The notes beneath the pieces were generated by a model that was not told the DNA's origin, did not search any database, and worked only from the letters and a program-made list of their open reading frames with translations. The translations under genes were made by a program, and so were the position numbers. A stretch of DNA of 15,016 nucleotides from Alphaproteobacteria bacterium (lineage in GTDB: Bacteria; Pseudomonadota; Alphaproteobacteria; Rs-D84), in assembly GCA_017937735.1 (NCBI GenBank), contig JAGBCZ010000015.1:1-15016 (forward strand), read 5' to 3'. Positions 8,075 through 14,751 of the stretch are shown here, piece after piece. The stretch's first letter is position 1; each line of letters opens with the position of its first letter.

Positions 8075-8104
8075 TAGATTATACTGCGTTAGGCAATATA
8101 AAAT
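8075..8104 (+). promoter_or_regulatory. Candidate promoter of bamD
   Basis: TAGATT (8075-8080), an 18-bp spacer and TAAAAT (8099-8104) form a mirror image of the murJ promoter, so the same inverted repeat TAGATT/AATCTA provides both -35 sites. The -35 match to consensus is weak. The ribosome site AGGA (8111-8114) follows. Confidence 0.45.
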
Positions 8105-8107
8105 CTA
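8078..8107 (-). promoter_or_regulatory. Candidate leaderless promoter of murJ
   Basis: On the minus strand there is a perfect TATAAT (8083-8078). With an 18-bp spacer, the -35 would be the weak TAGATT (8107-8102). The -10 ends 7 bp before the murJ ATG, so transcription would begin at or one base before the start codon. Confidence 0.5.
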
Positions 8108-8123
8108 GACAGGAATATATATT

Positions 8124-8846
8124 ATGAAAAAAGCTTTTATTTTTTTGTTTTCTGCACTGATGTTGGCTGGGTGCGCTGGGGGTAATACAGAAATTGTTGC
8201 GGAACAGACACTGCCAGATATTTATGCATCTGCATACGCAGAATTTAATGATGAAAATTACGAACAGGCAGCCGCAGAATTTTTAAAGGCGGAAACGCAG
8301 TATCCGTCCAGTCAATGGGCGGCAGATGCGCTGATTATGGCGGCATATTCACAATACTTGGATGGTGATTTTGCGGGCGCTATATTGGCGACTGACAGAT
8401 TTATGCGTTTTCATCCGGGACATGCAGATGTACCGTATGTAATGTATTTACGTGGCATGTGCTATTATCGTCAGGTCAGTGATGTTCGGCGTGAACCCGG
8501 GATGTCGGCATACGCATTACAGCAATTCCAGACACTGGTTAAGCGTTTTCCACGCAGTCCGTATGCCAAGAACGCCCAGAACAAGATAATAATCTTAAAG
8601 AATTATATTGCTGGCAAGGTTATGTATTCTGCACGTAACGACATGCGCAAAGAAAACTGGGCCAGTGCAATCAATCGTCTGCAATCTGTTGTGACAGATG
8701 CCCAAGAAACAGTTATGACAGCCGAAGCGTTATATCGCCTGACAGAATGCTATACGGCGATTGGTCTGCCAGAACAAGCCAATGGGTATGCCCAGATGTT
8801 GAAATTGAATTTTCCAGATAACGAATGGACCAAGAAATTGAAATAA
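8124..8846 (+). CDS. bamD: Outer membrane protein assembly lipoprotein BamD
   Basis: This 240-residue lipoprotein is the BamD (YfiO/ComL) subunit of the BAM complex, which inserts beta-barrel proteins into the outer membrane from the periplasmic side. The signal peptide ends in LAGC, with Cys17 lipidated. The rest is a TPR superhelix, starting with YAEFNDENYEQAAAEFLKAE (38-57). The family signature region is YLDGDFAGAILATDRFMRFH (78-97) followed by DVPYVMYLRGMCYY (102-115), which matches DxPYVxYLRGL in known BamD. The protein is about the same size as E. coli BamD (245). AGGA nine bases before the ATG supports the start. It is monocistronic, diverges from murJ and is followed directly by a bidirectional terminator shared with rpiB. 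Confidence 0.95.
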   Translation: MKKAFIFLFSALMLAGCAGGNTEIVAEQTLPDIYASAYAEFNDENYEQAAAEFLKAETQYPSSQWAADALIMAAYSQYLDGDFAGAILATDRFMRFHPGHADVPYVMYLRGMCYYRQVSDVRREPGMSAYALQQFQTLVKRFPRSPYAKNAQNKIIILKNYIAGKVMYSARNDMRKENWASAINRLQSVVTDAQETVMTAEALYRLTECYTAIGLPEQANGYAQMLKLNFPDNEWTKKLK

Positions 8847-8874
8847 AAAAAACCGCCAAACGGCGGATTTTTTT
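8845..8874. terminator. Bidirectional intrinsic terminator between bamD and rpiB
   Basis: CCGCC (8853-8857) pairs with GGCGG (8862-8866) around an AAAC loop. An A run precedes it and a T run (8868-8874) follows it. The rpiB stop codon (8873-8875) lies in the T run. Confidence 0.9.
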
Positions 8875-9319
8875 ATGAAATCTTTTGTACACGTCTGATG
8901 CGGCGTTCAGATGCATCAAATGGTGATTCCAGAAATGTTTGTACGCATAAAAATGCAACTTCGATATCAATGTCGTCCGCAGCCAATGCAATAACGTTCG
9001 TGTCATCGTGAAAACGGTCGTCACGAGCCTGGTTCGGTGTGTTGCAACGTGATGCACGAATGTGTTTGTATCTGTTCGCTGCAATCATTACCCCTGCCCC
9101 TGTGCCACAGATTATAATGCCGCGGGCATCTGGTTCGTCCAACATTGCATCCGCCAATGTCGCTGCAACATCTGGATAGTCAACAGGTGTGTTCGGATCG
9201 TCAACGCCCAGGTTTACTGTGTTGTAACCGGCTGCTGCCAGCATTTCAATTAAATACAGTTTTAATCCAACACCACGGTGATCAGCCGCAATGAAAACAC
9301 GTGATACGTTCTTATTCAT
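8873..9319 (-). CDS. rpiB: Ribose-5-phosphate isomerase B (RpiB/LacAB family)
   Basis: This 148-residue enzyme of the RpiB/LacA/LacB family interconverts ribose 5-phosphate and ribulose 5-phosphate in the pentose phosphate pathway. Motifs in order are AADHRGVGLK (11-20), VDYPD (46-50), GIIICGTGAGVMIAANR (67-83), with Cys71 matching the catalytic base Cys66 of E. coli, and FHDDTNVIAL (103-112). The last normally reads HNDxNV, so the usual Asn is Asp105 here. C-terminal Arg residues (139-143) suit phosphate binding. AAAGGAA (9326-9332) lies six bases upstream of the ATG. The gene overlaps the bactofilin gene by 8 bp and is last in a four-gene operon. A related keto/aldose isomerase specificity, such as for allose phosphate, cannot be excluded. 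Confidence 0.93.
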   Translation of the reverse strand: MNKNVSRVFIAADHRGVGLKLYLIEMLAAAGYNTVNLGVDDPNTPVDYPDVAATLADAMLDEPDARGIIICGTGAGVMIAANRYKHIRASRCNTPNQARDDRFHDDTNVIALAADDIDIEVAFLCVQTFLESPFDASERRIRRVQKIS

Positions 9320-9677
9320 CTTTTGTTCCTTTGCCTTCGTCTGTACGTTTTGATAGTTTGCAATCCAGCCCTGTGTTGCCGGTAATGTTCAATGTTCTGT
9401 ATGCCAATGTGCCTGACATTTTCGCAGCGTTAAATACATTGGCCGTATTAACAGTCGCAGAACCGTCCAATGTGCCATGTAAAAACAGTACAGGTGTGTT
9501 TATATCGCCAACAACAATTCCACCACGCCCAATAACCACTGTTTCTGCGGTGATGTTGCCGATAACTTCGCCATGGATTTGAACATTATGATCTGTTTTG
9601 ATGTCGCCTGTAACCTTGCAACCTGCCCCGATAACAGTTGGCGATTGCTTTTCTGTTGCGTTTGTAAATGCCAGCAT
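9312..9677 (-). CDS. Bactofilin family cytoskeletal protein
   Basis: This 121-residue bactofilin (DUF583/CcmA family) forms nucleotide-free beta-helical filaments on the inner face of the membrane. The core shows the repeating pattern of the family: TVIGAGCKVTGDIKTDHNVQ (14-33), then IHGEVIGNITAETVVIGRGG (34-53), VVGDINTPVLFLHGTLDGSA (55-74) and MSGTLAYRTLNITG (87-100). The tails are short: MLAFTNATEKQSP could be a membrane-targeting peptide, and the C-terminus is charged. I chose ATG 9675-9677 rather than the longer upstream frame because AAGGGGA lies 8 bp before it and the upstream residues only repeat the M23 gene in another frame. The M23 gene ends 1 bp before this start. Such M23/bactofilin pairs are common, and the filament localises the peptidase to shape the wall (for example Helicobacter CcmA with Csd1, and alphaproteobacterial BacA with LmdC). 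Confidence 0.93.
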   Translation of the reverse strand: MLAFTNATEKQSPTVIGAGCKVTGDIKTDHNVQIHGEVIGNITAETVVIGRGGIVVGDINTPVLFLHGTLDGSATVNTANVFNAAKMSGTLAYRTLNITGNTGLDCKLSKRTDEGKGTKDE

Positions 9678-9678
9678 T

Positions 9679-10959
9679 TTATTTTTCCCCTTGTACAAAT
9701 TTTGTTGGATCAAATGGTGCGCCCTTGTATCTGATTTCATAGTGCAGATGTGGACCTGTCGAACGGCCAGATGAACCTGCCAATCCAATCACTGTGCCAG
9801 GTCGTACCCAATCACCACGTGATACGTTTATTTGTGATAAGTGTGCATACAGTGTTGTAAACCCAAGACCATGGTCAATTTCAACTGTTGTACCGTATCC
9901 AACACGTTCGCCCGCAGATACAACACGACCAGGTGCAACCGCCATCAATTCTGTGCCAATTTTGCCAGCAAAGTCAATGCCACGATGTTTTTTCGGTTTG
10001 CCTGTAAATGGGTCATTTCTGGTGCCGTAATTTGATGTTATGCGGGACTTAACAGGTTTGCCCAGCGGTAACACTTCGTTCAAGCGGCGCAACCCGTTCC
10101 AGCGTTCCAGACCGTCTGCCAGTTTTTGATATTTTTCATCCAAGTCCTTGTTGAATTCAACTGGTGTAAATGCAGAACCGACCAATGGGCTGGAATACTT
10201 GTTCACGTTGCGAATCAGGGTCTTTTCACTTAAACCCAATGTGGCCAATGTGCCATTGATTTGCTTTATATTTTTATGTAATTCTTCGCTTTTTTCTTTG
10301 GTTAATGTGCCAACAGTGTCAACGATGATATTGTCGGCCTCGGCAATTTGTAGCATAGATTCCAGCATCTGGGTGTTGCGCTTTTTCAGTTCTTCGTTTT
10401 CTGCACGTGTTAATTCGTATTCTGTTGCCAATTCAGACATTTTTGTGTATTCAGGTGCGTATTCTTCATCTTTTAGCATTTCAACAATACGTGTGCGCAA
10501 AAATTCCAGTTCGCCCCATGTTTTGCTGCGGCTGTTCATCAGGCTTTCTTTTTCTTTGTCTGATTTATCCTTGGCGTTTAAAATTTTATCATCAATTACG
10601 TTTAAATCACGTGCCAATGTCGTATACTTTGCCAAATATGTCTGTAAATCTGTCATGTGGCGTGCGTGCGTGTCACGGACCTGTTCCAGTTGCTGGGTGC
10701 GCATCTGTAACAATGGACGATGATAAACAAAAACGTATGTCGACCATGCCGCCCACAAAAATAATCCAACCTTGCCACAGAAACGTGTAAAGCGCCAAAA
10801 ACTGCTTTGTTCATACGAATATACGTTGCCGTTCGGTGTGTCCATCACAGTAAACTGACGTGGCGGAAATATGCGGGTAATCATACGCCAAACAGCACGA
10901 AATGGCGATGTAATAAACGCCCATAGAGATGTAAAATATCGTGTTATAAAGTTTAACAT
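9679..10959 (-). CDS. Membrane-anchored M23 peptidoglycan endopeptidase (LmdC-like)
   Basis: This 426-residue protein has a basic, amphipathic cytoplasmic N-terminus (1-60), one membrane helix (about 63-79, FCGKVGLFLWAAWSTYVFVYH region), a long periplasmic coiled coil (about 83-245) and a C-terminal LytM/M23 domain (about 300-426). The zinc ligands are all present: His325 and Asp329 in HRGIDF, and His406 in GPHLHYE, with His373 (YAHLS) and His404 completing the active site. It should therefore be an active metallopeptidase that cuts peptidoglycan cross-links. The bactofilin gene follows 1 bp downstream, and LmdC proteins of other alphaproteobacteria share this architecture and pairing, so the cytoplasmic tail may bind the bactofilin filament. 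Its ATGTTAA start overlaps the methyltransferase stop by 7 bp with no Shine-Dalgarno sequence, pointing to coupled translation. Confidence 0.94.
   Translation of the reverse strand: MLNFITRYFTSLWAFITSPFRAVWRMITRIFPPRQFTVMDTPNGNVYSYEQSSFWRFTRFCGKVGLFLWAAWSTYVFVYHRPLLQMRTQQLEQVRDTHARHMTDLQTYLAKYTTLARDLNVIDDKILNAKDKSDKEKESLMNSRSKTWGELEFLRTRIVEMLKDEEYAPEYTKMSELATEYELTRAENEELKKRNTQMLESMLQIAEADNIIVDTVGTLTKEKSEELHKNIKQINGTLATLGLSEKTLIRNVNKYSSPLVGSAFTPVEFNKDLDEKYQKLADGLERWNGLRRLNEVLPLGKPVKSRITSNYGTRNDPFTGKPKKHRGIDFAGKIGTELMAVAPGRVVSAGERVGYGTTVEIDHGLGFTTLYAHLSQINVSRGDWVRPGTVIGLAGSSGRSTGPHLHYEIRYKGAPFDPTKFVQGEK
9686..9692 (-). promoter_or_regulatory. Ribosome binding site of the bactofilin gene
   Basis: AAGGGGA on the minus strand lies 8 bp before ATG 9675-9677 and inside the last codons of the M23 gene. 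It decides the short bactofilin start over the extended frame reaching 9788. Confidence 0.75.
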
Positions 10960-11639
10960 GTCTGGGATATTTTAGACAACGCATCCGTAATAGTCAAGCC
11001 ATCACGTAATACAGGCTCAAAATTCATGGGCAGACCACGGTGTACTTTGCTGATACCACGTGTGCCAAGACGGCCTGAAATTAAGACACGTTCTGCGGTG
11101 TCCTTGGCGCCGAATAATGGGAATATGTTAATGTCTGCCAATTTCTTTGTCATTTCTGGAATTACAACTGCAATTGTTGTTGCATCTGTAATAATGCAAA
11201 AGGTGCCCTGGGAACGCAGTCTGGACATGCAACGTGCAACCCAACGTGTTAAATCAATGTTGTGATGCGCATGATGACGTGCAGGCGTTCCTGTAAAATA
11301 TGGCGGATTGGTAATAACCAAATCAAATGTGCGTTCTGTGCGCCAGTTAAATATGTCTTCTTCAATTAACTCAATAGCATTGTCGTTCAAGACAATGTTT
11401 TTGCGACATTCTGCCAACATTTCAGGCGAATTATCAATGCCAACAATCTGGGCGCCTGGATTGTGGGCCAGCAGGCACAATGATACGCCACCCGTACCAA
11501 TGCCAACGTCTAAAACTGTCTTGGCGCCTGTTGGCGCAAACGCAGCCAGCCATACCGCATCGGATGTTGGATTATAAAAACTGCGGTGCATTTGTACACG
11601 ACCGCCCATCAGTGTAAAAATTTCTTGTTTTGTACTCAT
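10953..11639 (-). CDS. TrmN6-like tRNA1(Val) A37 N6-methyltransferase
   Basis: From ATG 11637-11639 the protein has 228 residues. It is a Rossmann-fold, SAM-dependent N6-adenine methyltransferase of the COG4123 (TrmN6/YfiC) type. Motif I is VLDVGIGTGGVSL (42-54), the acidic SAM ribose contact is in GIDNSPEM (67-74), and the catalytic NPPY is at 111-114. The N-terminal LMGGRVQMHRSFYNPTSDAV (10-29) is the family's substrate-side signature. The likely role is N6-methylation of A37 in tRNA-Val, though another RNA target is possible. A GTG at 11645 would add two residues, but no Shine-Dalgarno sequence precedes either start, and the promoter places the transcript start at about 11640, favouring the ATG and a leaderless mRNA. 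It is first in an operon with the M23 peptidase, bactofilin and rpiB. Confidence 0.87.
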   Translation of the reverse strand: MSTKQEIFTLMGGRVQMHRSFYNPTSDAVWLAAFAPTGAKTVLDVGIGTGGVSLCLLAHNPGAQIVGIDNSPEMLAECRKNIVLNDNAIELIEEDIFNWRTERTFDLVITNPPYFTGTPARHHAHHNIDLTRWVARCMSRLRSQGTFCIITDATTIAVVIPEMTKKLADINIFPLFGAKDTAERVLISGRLGTRGISKVHRGLPMNFEPVLRDGLTITDALSKISQTC

Positions 11640-11652
11640 AAGCACTTATAAT
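11625..11652 (+). promoter_or_regulatory. Promoter of the polytopic membrane protein gene
   Basis: TTGTTT (11625-11630), a 16-bp spacer and TATAAT (11647-11652) predict a start near 11659. The leader then holds AAAAGG (11667-11672), the ribosome site for ATG 11680. A second TATAAT lies at 11660-11665 without a good -35. Confidence 0.5.
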
Positions 11653-11675
11653 AAACGTTTATAATCAAAAGGCAA
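11648..11675 (-). promoter_or_regulatory. Promoter of the methyltransferase/M23/bactofilin/rpiB operon
   Basis: On the minus strand, TTGCCT (11675-11670), a 16-bp spacer and TATTAT (11653-11648) end 8 bp before the ATG, which predicts a leaderless or nearly leaderless transcript. The -10 coincides with the -10 of the plus-strand promoter. Confidence 0.5.
11651..11662. repeat. 12-bp perfect palindrome in the divergent promoter
   Basis: ATAAACGTTTAT is a perfect inverted repeat that overlaps the -10 sites of both divergent promoters and the plus-strand start region. It could be an operator for a dimeric regulator, or chance symmetry in AT-rich DNA. Confidence 0.35.
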
Positions 11676-11679
11676 GTTT

Positions 11680-12666
11680 ATGTTTAATAATATTTCAGTG
11701 GTGCAAAGCGCAATAAGCGCATTTAATAATGCCGCGTTGGTGGGACCTGCGTTCTTGTGGTGGGCATTGTTAATGTTGCCGTTGTTCTATATGGTGCGCC
11801 TGTATGGTAATGATTTTATTGCACGTGTGGGTTGGCAATCAGATAACTTGCTGTCCAAGGTGTCTGTATGGACTGTCGGATTTGTGTTGTGTTGGGTTGT
11901 GCTGTTTGGTGGAAATTATGCTGTATTGCGGGATGATTTGTCTGTGTTGCCAATGATAACAGCCGTAATTGTGTTTTTGTCTGCGTTGTTTATATCTTCG
12001 TATGTGCGTAAAGTACCCCTGCCCCGTATCGGATGGAAACAATGGTTAATAATCGTGGCGTTGTTGGCGATGGTTGCGATGTCTGATATGCATGCATGGT
12101 GGGGGCCGATATTACAGGTTGTGGCGCTGATGTGTGGGGTAATATTTGGGCGATTTGCAGGTGCGCAAATGCGGCCAATGGGTGGCAGTGTGCTGATTAT
12201 GACAATGACGGTCTTGGCAATATTGATGCAGCCAGAATTTTTTAGATTTGGACAATTGGGAAATCTGACGATATTTCATCTGTTGGCGGTTCTGGCGTTC
12301 GGTATCAGTGCCGTGGCCGCAGTTGTTGCATCAAATATAAATGCACGTGGTAAAATTAGCAATTCTGTATTTGTAAAACTAAAATGGTTGGGACGTGTGG
12401 TTGCATTATTGGCAATGTCTTTGTTCTTGCTGACCGAAGCTGTGCCAGTATTTATCGGTACGTTGGCGGTGTGCGCATGCGTTTTTATGATGTCTGTATT
12501 TCATGCAAAAACATCACTGTTTGATTTAGGAAACAAGTTGTTCGCAATTGCATTATTCATATTTGGTGTTATCACAGTTATGCCAGTGATAAGTGCGTTA
12601 GGAATAATCTATTGGATGAATACTAAAAATATAAATTTTTGGCATGAATTCAAGGTCTTGTTATAA
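11680..12666 (+). CDS. Polytopic membrane protein of unknown function
   Basis: This 328-residue protein is not recognised. It consists almost entirely of hydrophobic segments, about nine or ten predicted membrane helices: roughly 19-38, 64-85, 90-110, 121-137, 141-160, 169-185, 195-218, 235-270 (one or two) and 284-312. The loops are short, with basic residues (YVRKVPLPRIGWKQW, 108-122; INARGKISNSVFVKLKW, about 220-236) that suggest cytoplasmic sides. There is no conserved transporter or enzyme motif that I can name and no soluble domain. AAAAGG upstream of the ATG supports the start. It stands alone between a divergent promoter and the lpxA promoter region. Given the neighbours, a role in the envelope is possible but not shown. 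Confidence 0.85.
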   Translation: MFNNISVVQSAISAFNNAALVGPAFLWWALLMLPLFYMVRLYGNDFIARVGWQSDNLLSKVSVWTVGFVLCWVVLFGGNYAVLRDDLSVLPMITAVIVFLSALFISSYVRKVPLPRIGWKQWLIIVALLAMVAMSDMHAWWGPILQVVALMCGVIFGRFAGAQMRPMGGSVLIMTMTVLAILMQPEFFRFGQLGNLTIFHLLAVLAFGISAVAAVVASNINARGKISNSVFVKLKWLGRVVALLAMSLFLLTEAVPVFIGTLAVCACVFMMSVFHAKTSLFDLGNKLFAIALFIFGVITVMPVISALGIIYWMNTKNINFWHEFKVLL

Positions 12667-12681
12667 TTTGTTATATTTATT

Positions 12682-12717
12682 TAATACCATTTTTGGTTGT
12701 AATAAGGTATTATTTTC
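12682..12717 (+). terminator. Weak candidate terminator after the membrane protein gene
   Basis: TAATACC (12682-12688) can pair with GGTATTA (12706-12712), leaving a 17-base loop, followed by TTTTC. The stem is AT-rich and the T run is short, so termination here is doubtful. Confidence 0.25.
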
Positions 12718-12722
12718 ACAGT

Positions 12723-12728
12723 TATAAT
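12723..12728 (+). promoter_or_regulatory. Candidate -10 box for lpxA-lpxB
   Basis: A perfect TATAAT lies 22 bp before the lpxA ATG. No convincing -35 is seen: the nearest TTGTAA (12697-12702) is 20 bp away. Confidence 0.35.
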
Positions 12729-12750
12729 TATAAATAAAGTGAGAATTGAT

Positions 12751-13548
12751 ATGCAAATACATCCAACCGCAATTATTCATGAAGGTGCCAAACTGGGGGC
12801 CGATTGTAAAATAGGACCATACTGCATTGTCGGTGCAAATGTCGTCTTGGGTGATCGGGTTGAACTGATTTCACATGTTGTTATTGATGGAAAAACATCT
12901 ATCGGTGATGATTCTATTGTTTATCCGTTTGCCGTTCTGGGCGTGATGAGTCAAGATTTAAAATGGCAAGATGAATCTACGATGACGGGGTTGCGAATTG
13001 GTAAACGATGCAAGATTCGTGAATATGTAACAATCCATTCTGGAACACCTGCATCCGATGGAACTGTGATTGGTGATGACTGTCAGATTATGGTTAATGC
13101 ACACGTTGGTCATGACTGCAAAATTGGGAACAGTGTTGTTATGTCCAATTTGGTTCAGGTTGCAGGTCATGTAGAGGTTGAAGATTTCGCAATTTTATCA
13201 GGCGGTTCAATGGTATTACAGTTTGCACGTATCGGACGTAATGCATTTGTTGGTGGGATGTCTGGTGTGGGTAATGATGTGTTACCGTATGCAATTTATG
13301 ATGGCGCACGTGCCGTATATCGTACAATCAATCGTGTTGGGTTGATGCGTCATGGGTTCTCAAACGAAGATATGCATGCAATACATGCTGTGTATTCTGC
13401 GGTATTCCGTTCAGACGAAGGTACTGTGGCAGAACGCTTGGCCAAGGTGCGCAAAGAAGTTAAAAATAATAAATATGCAATGGATGCAATTGACTTTATA
13501 GAAAATCGTTCAAAACGTGGAATTGGCAGTGCAAAAAATGCAGAATAA
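12751..13548 (+). CDS. lpxA: UDP-N-acetylglucosamine acyltransferase LpxA
   Basis: This 265-residue cytoplasmic enzyme transfers a hydroxyacyl chain from ACP to the 3-OH of UDP-GlcNAc, the first step of lipid A synthesis. It is a left-handed beta-helix of hexapeptide repeats (about residues 3-180) with a helical C-terminus (from about 195), and is close in length to E. coli LpxA (262). The catalytic base is His121 in VNAHVGHDC (E. coli His125). The neighbouring His118, Lys71 and His140 (E. coli His122, Lys76 and His144) are kept. Gly169 occupies the E. coli Gly173 'hydrocarbon ruler' position, which permits a long chain. One conserved residue is missing: the HQF motif (E. coli His160) reads LQF, with Leu156. 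ATG 12751 was chosen over GTG 12739 because MQIHPTA aligns with known N-termini. The gene overlaps lpxB by 11 bp. Confidence 0.95.
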   Translation: MQIHPTAIIHEGAKLGADCKIGPYCIVGANVVLGDRVELISHVVIDGKTSIGDDSIVYPFAVLGVMSQDLKWQDESTMTGLRIGKRCKIREYVTIHSGTPASDGTVIGDDCQIMVNAHVGHDCKIGNSVVMSNLVQVAGHVEVEDFAILSGGSMVLQFARIGRNAFVGGMSGVGNDVLPYAIYDGARAVYRTINRVGLMRHGFSNEDMHAIHAVYSAVFRSDEGTVAERLAKVRKEVKNNKYAMDAIDFIENRSKRGIGSAKNAE

Positions 13549-14665
13549 GAAAAAACGTATTTTTATCATCGCAGGTGAAGTGTCCGGTGATGTTTTGGGT
13601 GGGCATATTATGTCGCATGCTGAATCAGCGGAATTTATTGGAATTGGTGGTGAAAATATGCAACGTGCTGGCCTGCAGTCGCTGTTTCCAATGTCTGATT
13701 TGTCTGTGATGGGTATTGTTGAGGTTGTGGCACATGCAAAAACATTAACTAAACGGATTAAACAGACTGTTAATGCGATTTTGGAATACCAGCCTGATTT
13801 GGTGCTGACAATTGATTCGCCCGGATTTGCAAAAAGTGTTATTAAACAAATTCGTAACAGTGATGCTGGGAAAAGTTTAATTGCAAATGGAATGCGATTC
13901 CATCATGTCGTTGCGCCCCAGGTTTGGGCATGGCGTTCTGGGCGTGCAAAAAAATACGCCAAGATGTTTGATAAATTATATGCGTTTTTTGATTTTGAAA
14001 TTCCTTATTTTACAAAATATGGTTTGGATACAGTTGCAGTTGGACATCCAATCGCAGATGGTTTAATTGGCAAATATAAATCAAAACATACTGAAAAAAT
14101 CATAACACTTATACCAGGCAGCAGATTGAGTGAGGTTAAAAGACTGTTGCCATTGATGCGTGATATCGTTGATAGATTGGTACGTAATGGATACAGTAAA
14201 TATCGATTTATAATACCTACTGTGGAAACGACCGTTGGATATATTGGGCAAGAAATCAAGAAATGGCCTGTTAAGCCAGATTTAATCCCATCGTCAGACA
14301 GATATGATTTATATGCAAAAACATATATTGCAATTGCAGCCAGTGGAACTGTGTCGGCGGAACTGGCGATGTTACATGTGCCAACGGTTGTTGTGTATAA
14401 AATGAATCCGATAACAATGTGGATTGGTCGCAGATTGATACGGATTAAATGGGTGTCATTGGTAAATATCTTGTTGAATCGTGGTGTGTATCCGGAATGT
14501 TTGGGGGGCGATGCAAACGCAGAAACAGTGTTAGATGCAGTTCAGCAATTAACAATTCCATCAAAACGAAAAAAAATGATTGATGCACTGAAAAGTGCGG
14601 ATGAATTATGGCGGAAAACTGATGGCGGTGCGGCGTCATTGATTGCAACAGATATTTTGAAATAA
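13538..14665 (+). CDS. lpxB: Lipid-A-disaccharide synthase LpxB
   Basis: This 375-residue GT19 glycosyltransferase joins lipid X and UDP-2,3-diacylglucosamine into lipid A disaccharide at the inner membrane. Recognisable motifs are IAGEVSGDVLGG (11-22), GIGGENM (35-41), SVMGIVEV (56-63), LTIDSPGF (90-97), VAPQVWAWR (125-133), AVGHPIAD (167-174), LIPGSRLSEV (191-200) and IAASGTVSAELAMLHVPTVV (266-285), in the expected order and spacing. Length is close to E. coli LpxB (382). The frame could start at GTG 13517, but ATG 13538 places MQNKKKRIFIIAGE at the normal distance from the first motif. It overlaps the lpxA end by 11 bp, consistent with coupling. The alphaproteobacterial order usually has lpxI between lpxA and lpxB; here it is absent. 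A strong terminator follows. Confidence 0.97.
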   Translation: MQNKKKRIFIIAGEVSGDVLGGHIMSHAESAEFIGIGGENMQRAGLQSLFPMSDLSVMGIVEVVAHAKTLTKRIKQTVNAILEYQPDLVLTIDSPGFAKSVIKQIRNSDAGKSLIANGMRFHHVVAPQVWAWRSGRAKKYAKMFDKLYAFFDFEIPYFTKYGLDTVAVGHPIADGLIGKYKSKHTEKIITLIPGSRLSEVKRLLPLMRDIVDRLVRNGYSKYRFIIPTVETTVGYIGQEIKKWPVKPDLIPSSDRYDLYAKTYIAIAASGTVSAELAMLHVPTVVVYKMNPITMWIGRRLIRIKWVSLVNILLNRGVYPECLGGDANAETVLDAVQQLTIPSKRKKMIDALKSADELWRKTDGGAASLIATDILK

Positions 14666-14666
14666 G

Positions 14667-14692
14667 AAAGACATCGAATGATGTCTTTTTTT
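14667..14692 (+). terminator. Intrinsic terminator of lpxA-lpxB
   Basis: AAAGACATC (14667-14675) pairs with GATGTCTTT (14680-14688) around a GAAT loop and runs into seven T (14686-14692). It begins one base after the lpxB stop codon. Confidence 0.9.
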
Positions 14693-14693
14693 G

Positions 14694-14723
14694 TTGGAAC
14701 AGGGATGTGATTTATGATATAAT
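14694..14723 (+). promoter_or_regulatory. Promoter of the small exported protein
   Basis: TTGGAA (14694-14699), an 18-bp spacer and a perfect TATAAT (14718-14723) lie directly after the lpxB terminator. The leader of about 20 nt holds AAGGGAG (14738-14744). Confidence 0.7.
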
Positions 14724-14751
14724 GCAAACATAAGTTCAAGGGAGAAAGAAA

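Noticed and set aside
9678..9788. N-terminal extension of the bactofilin frame up to 9788
   Set aside because: The extension overlaps the M23 catalytic domain in another frame, and a good ribosome site precedes the internal ATG at 9677.
10148..10723. Plus-strand frame of 191 codons, Ser- and Phe-rich
   Set aside because: It is antisense to the coiled-coil part of the M23 gene; the Ser/Phe richness mirrors Glu/Lys-rich codons on the other strand.
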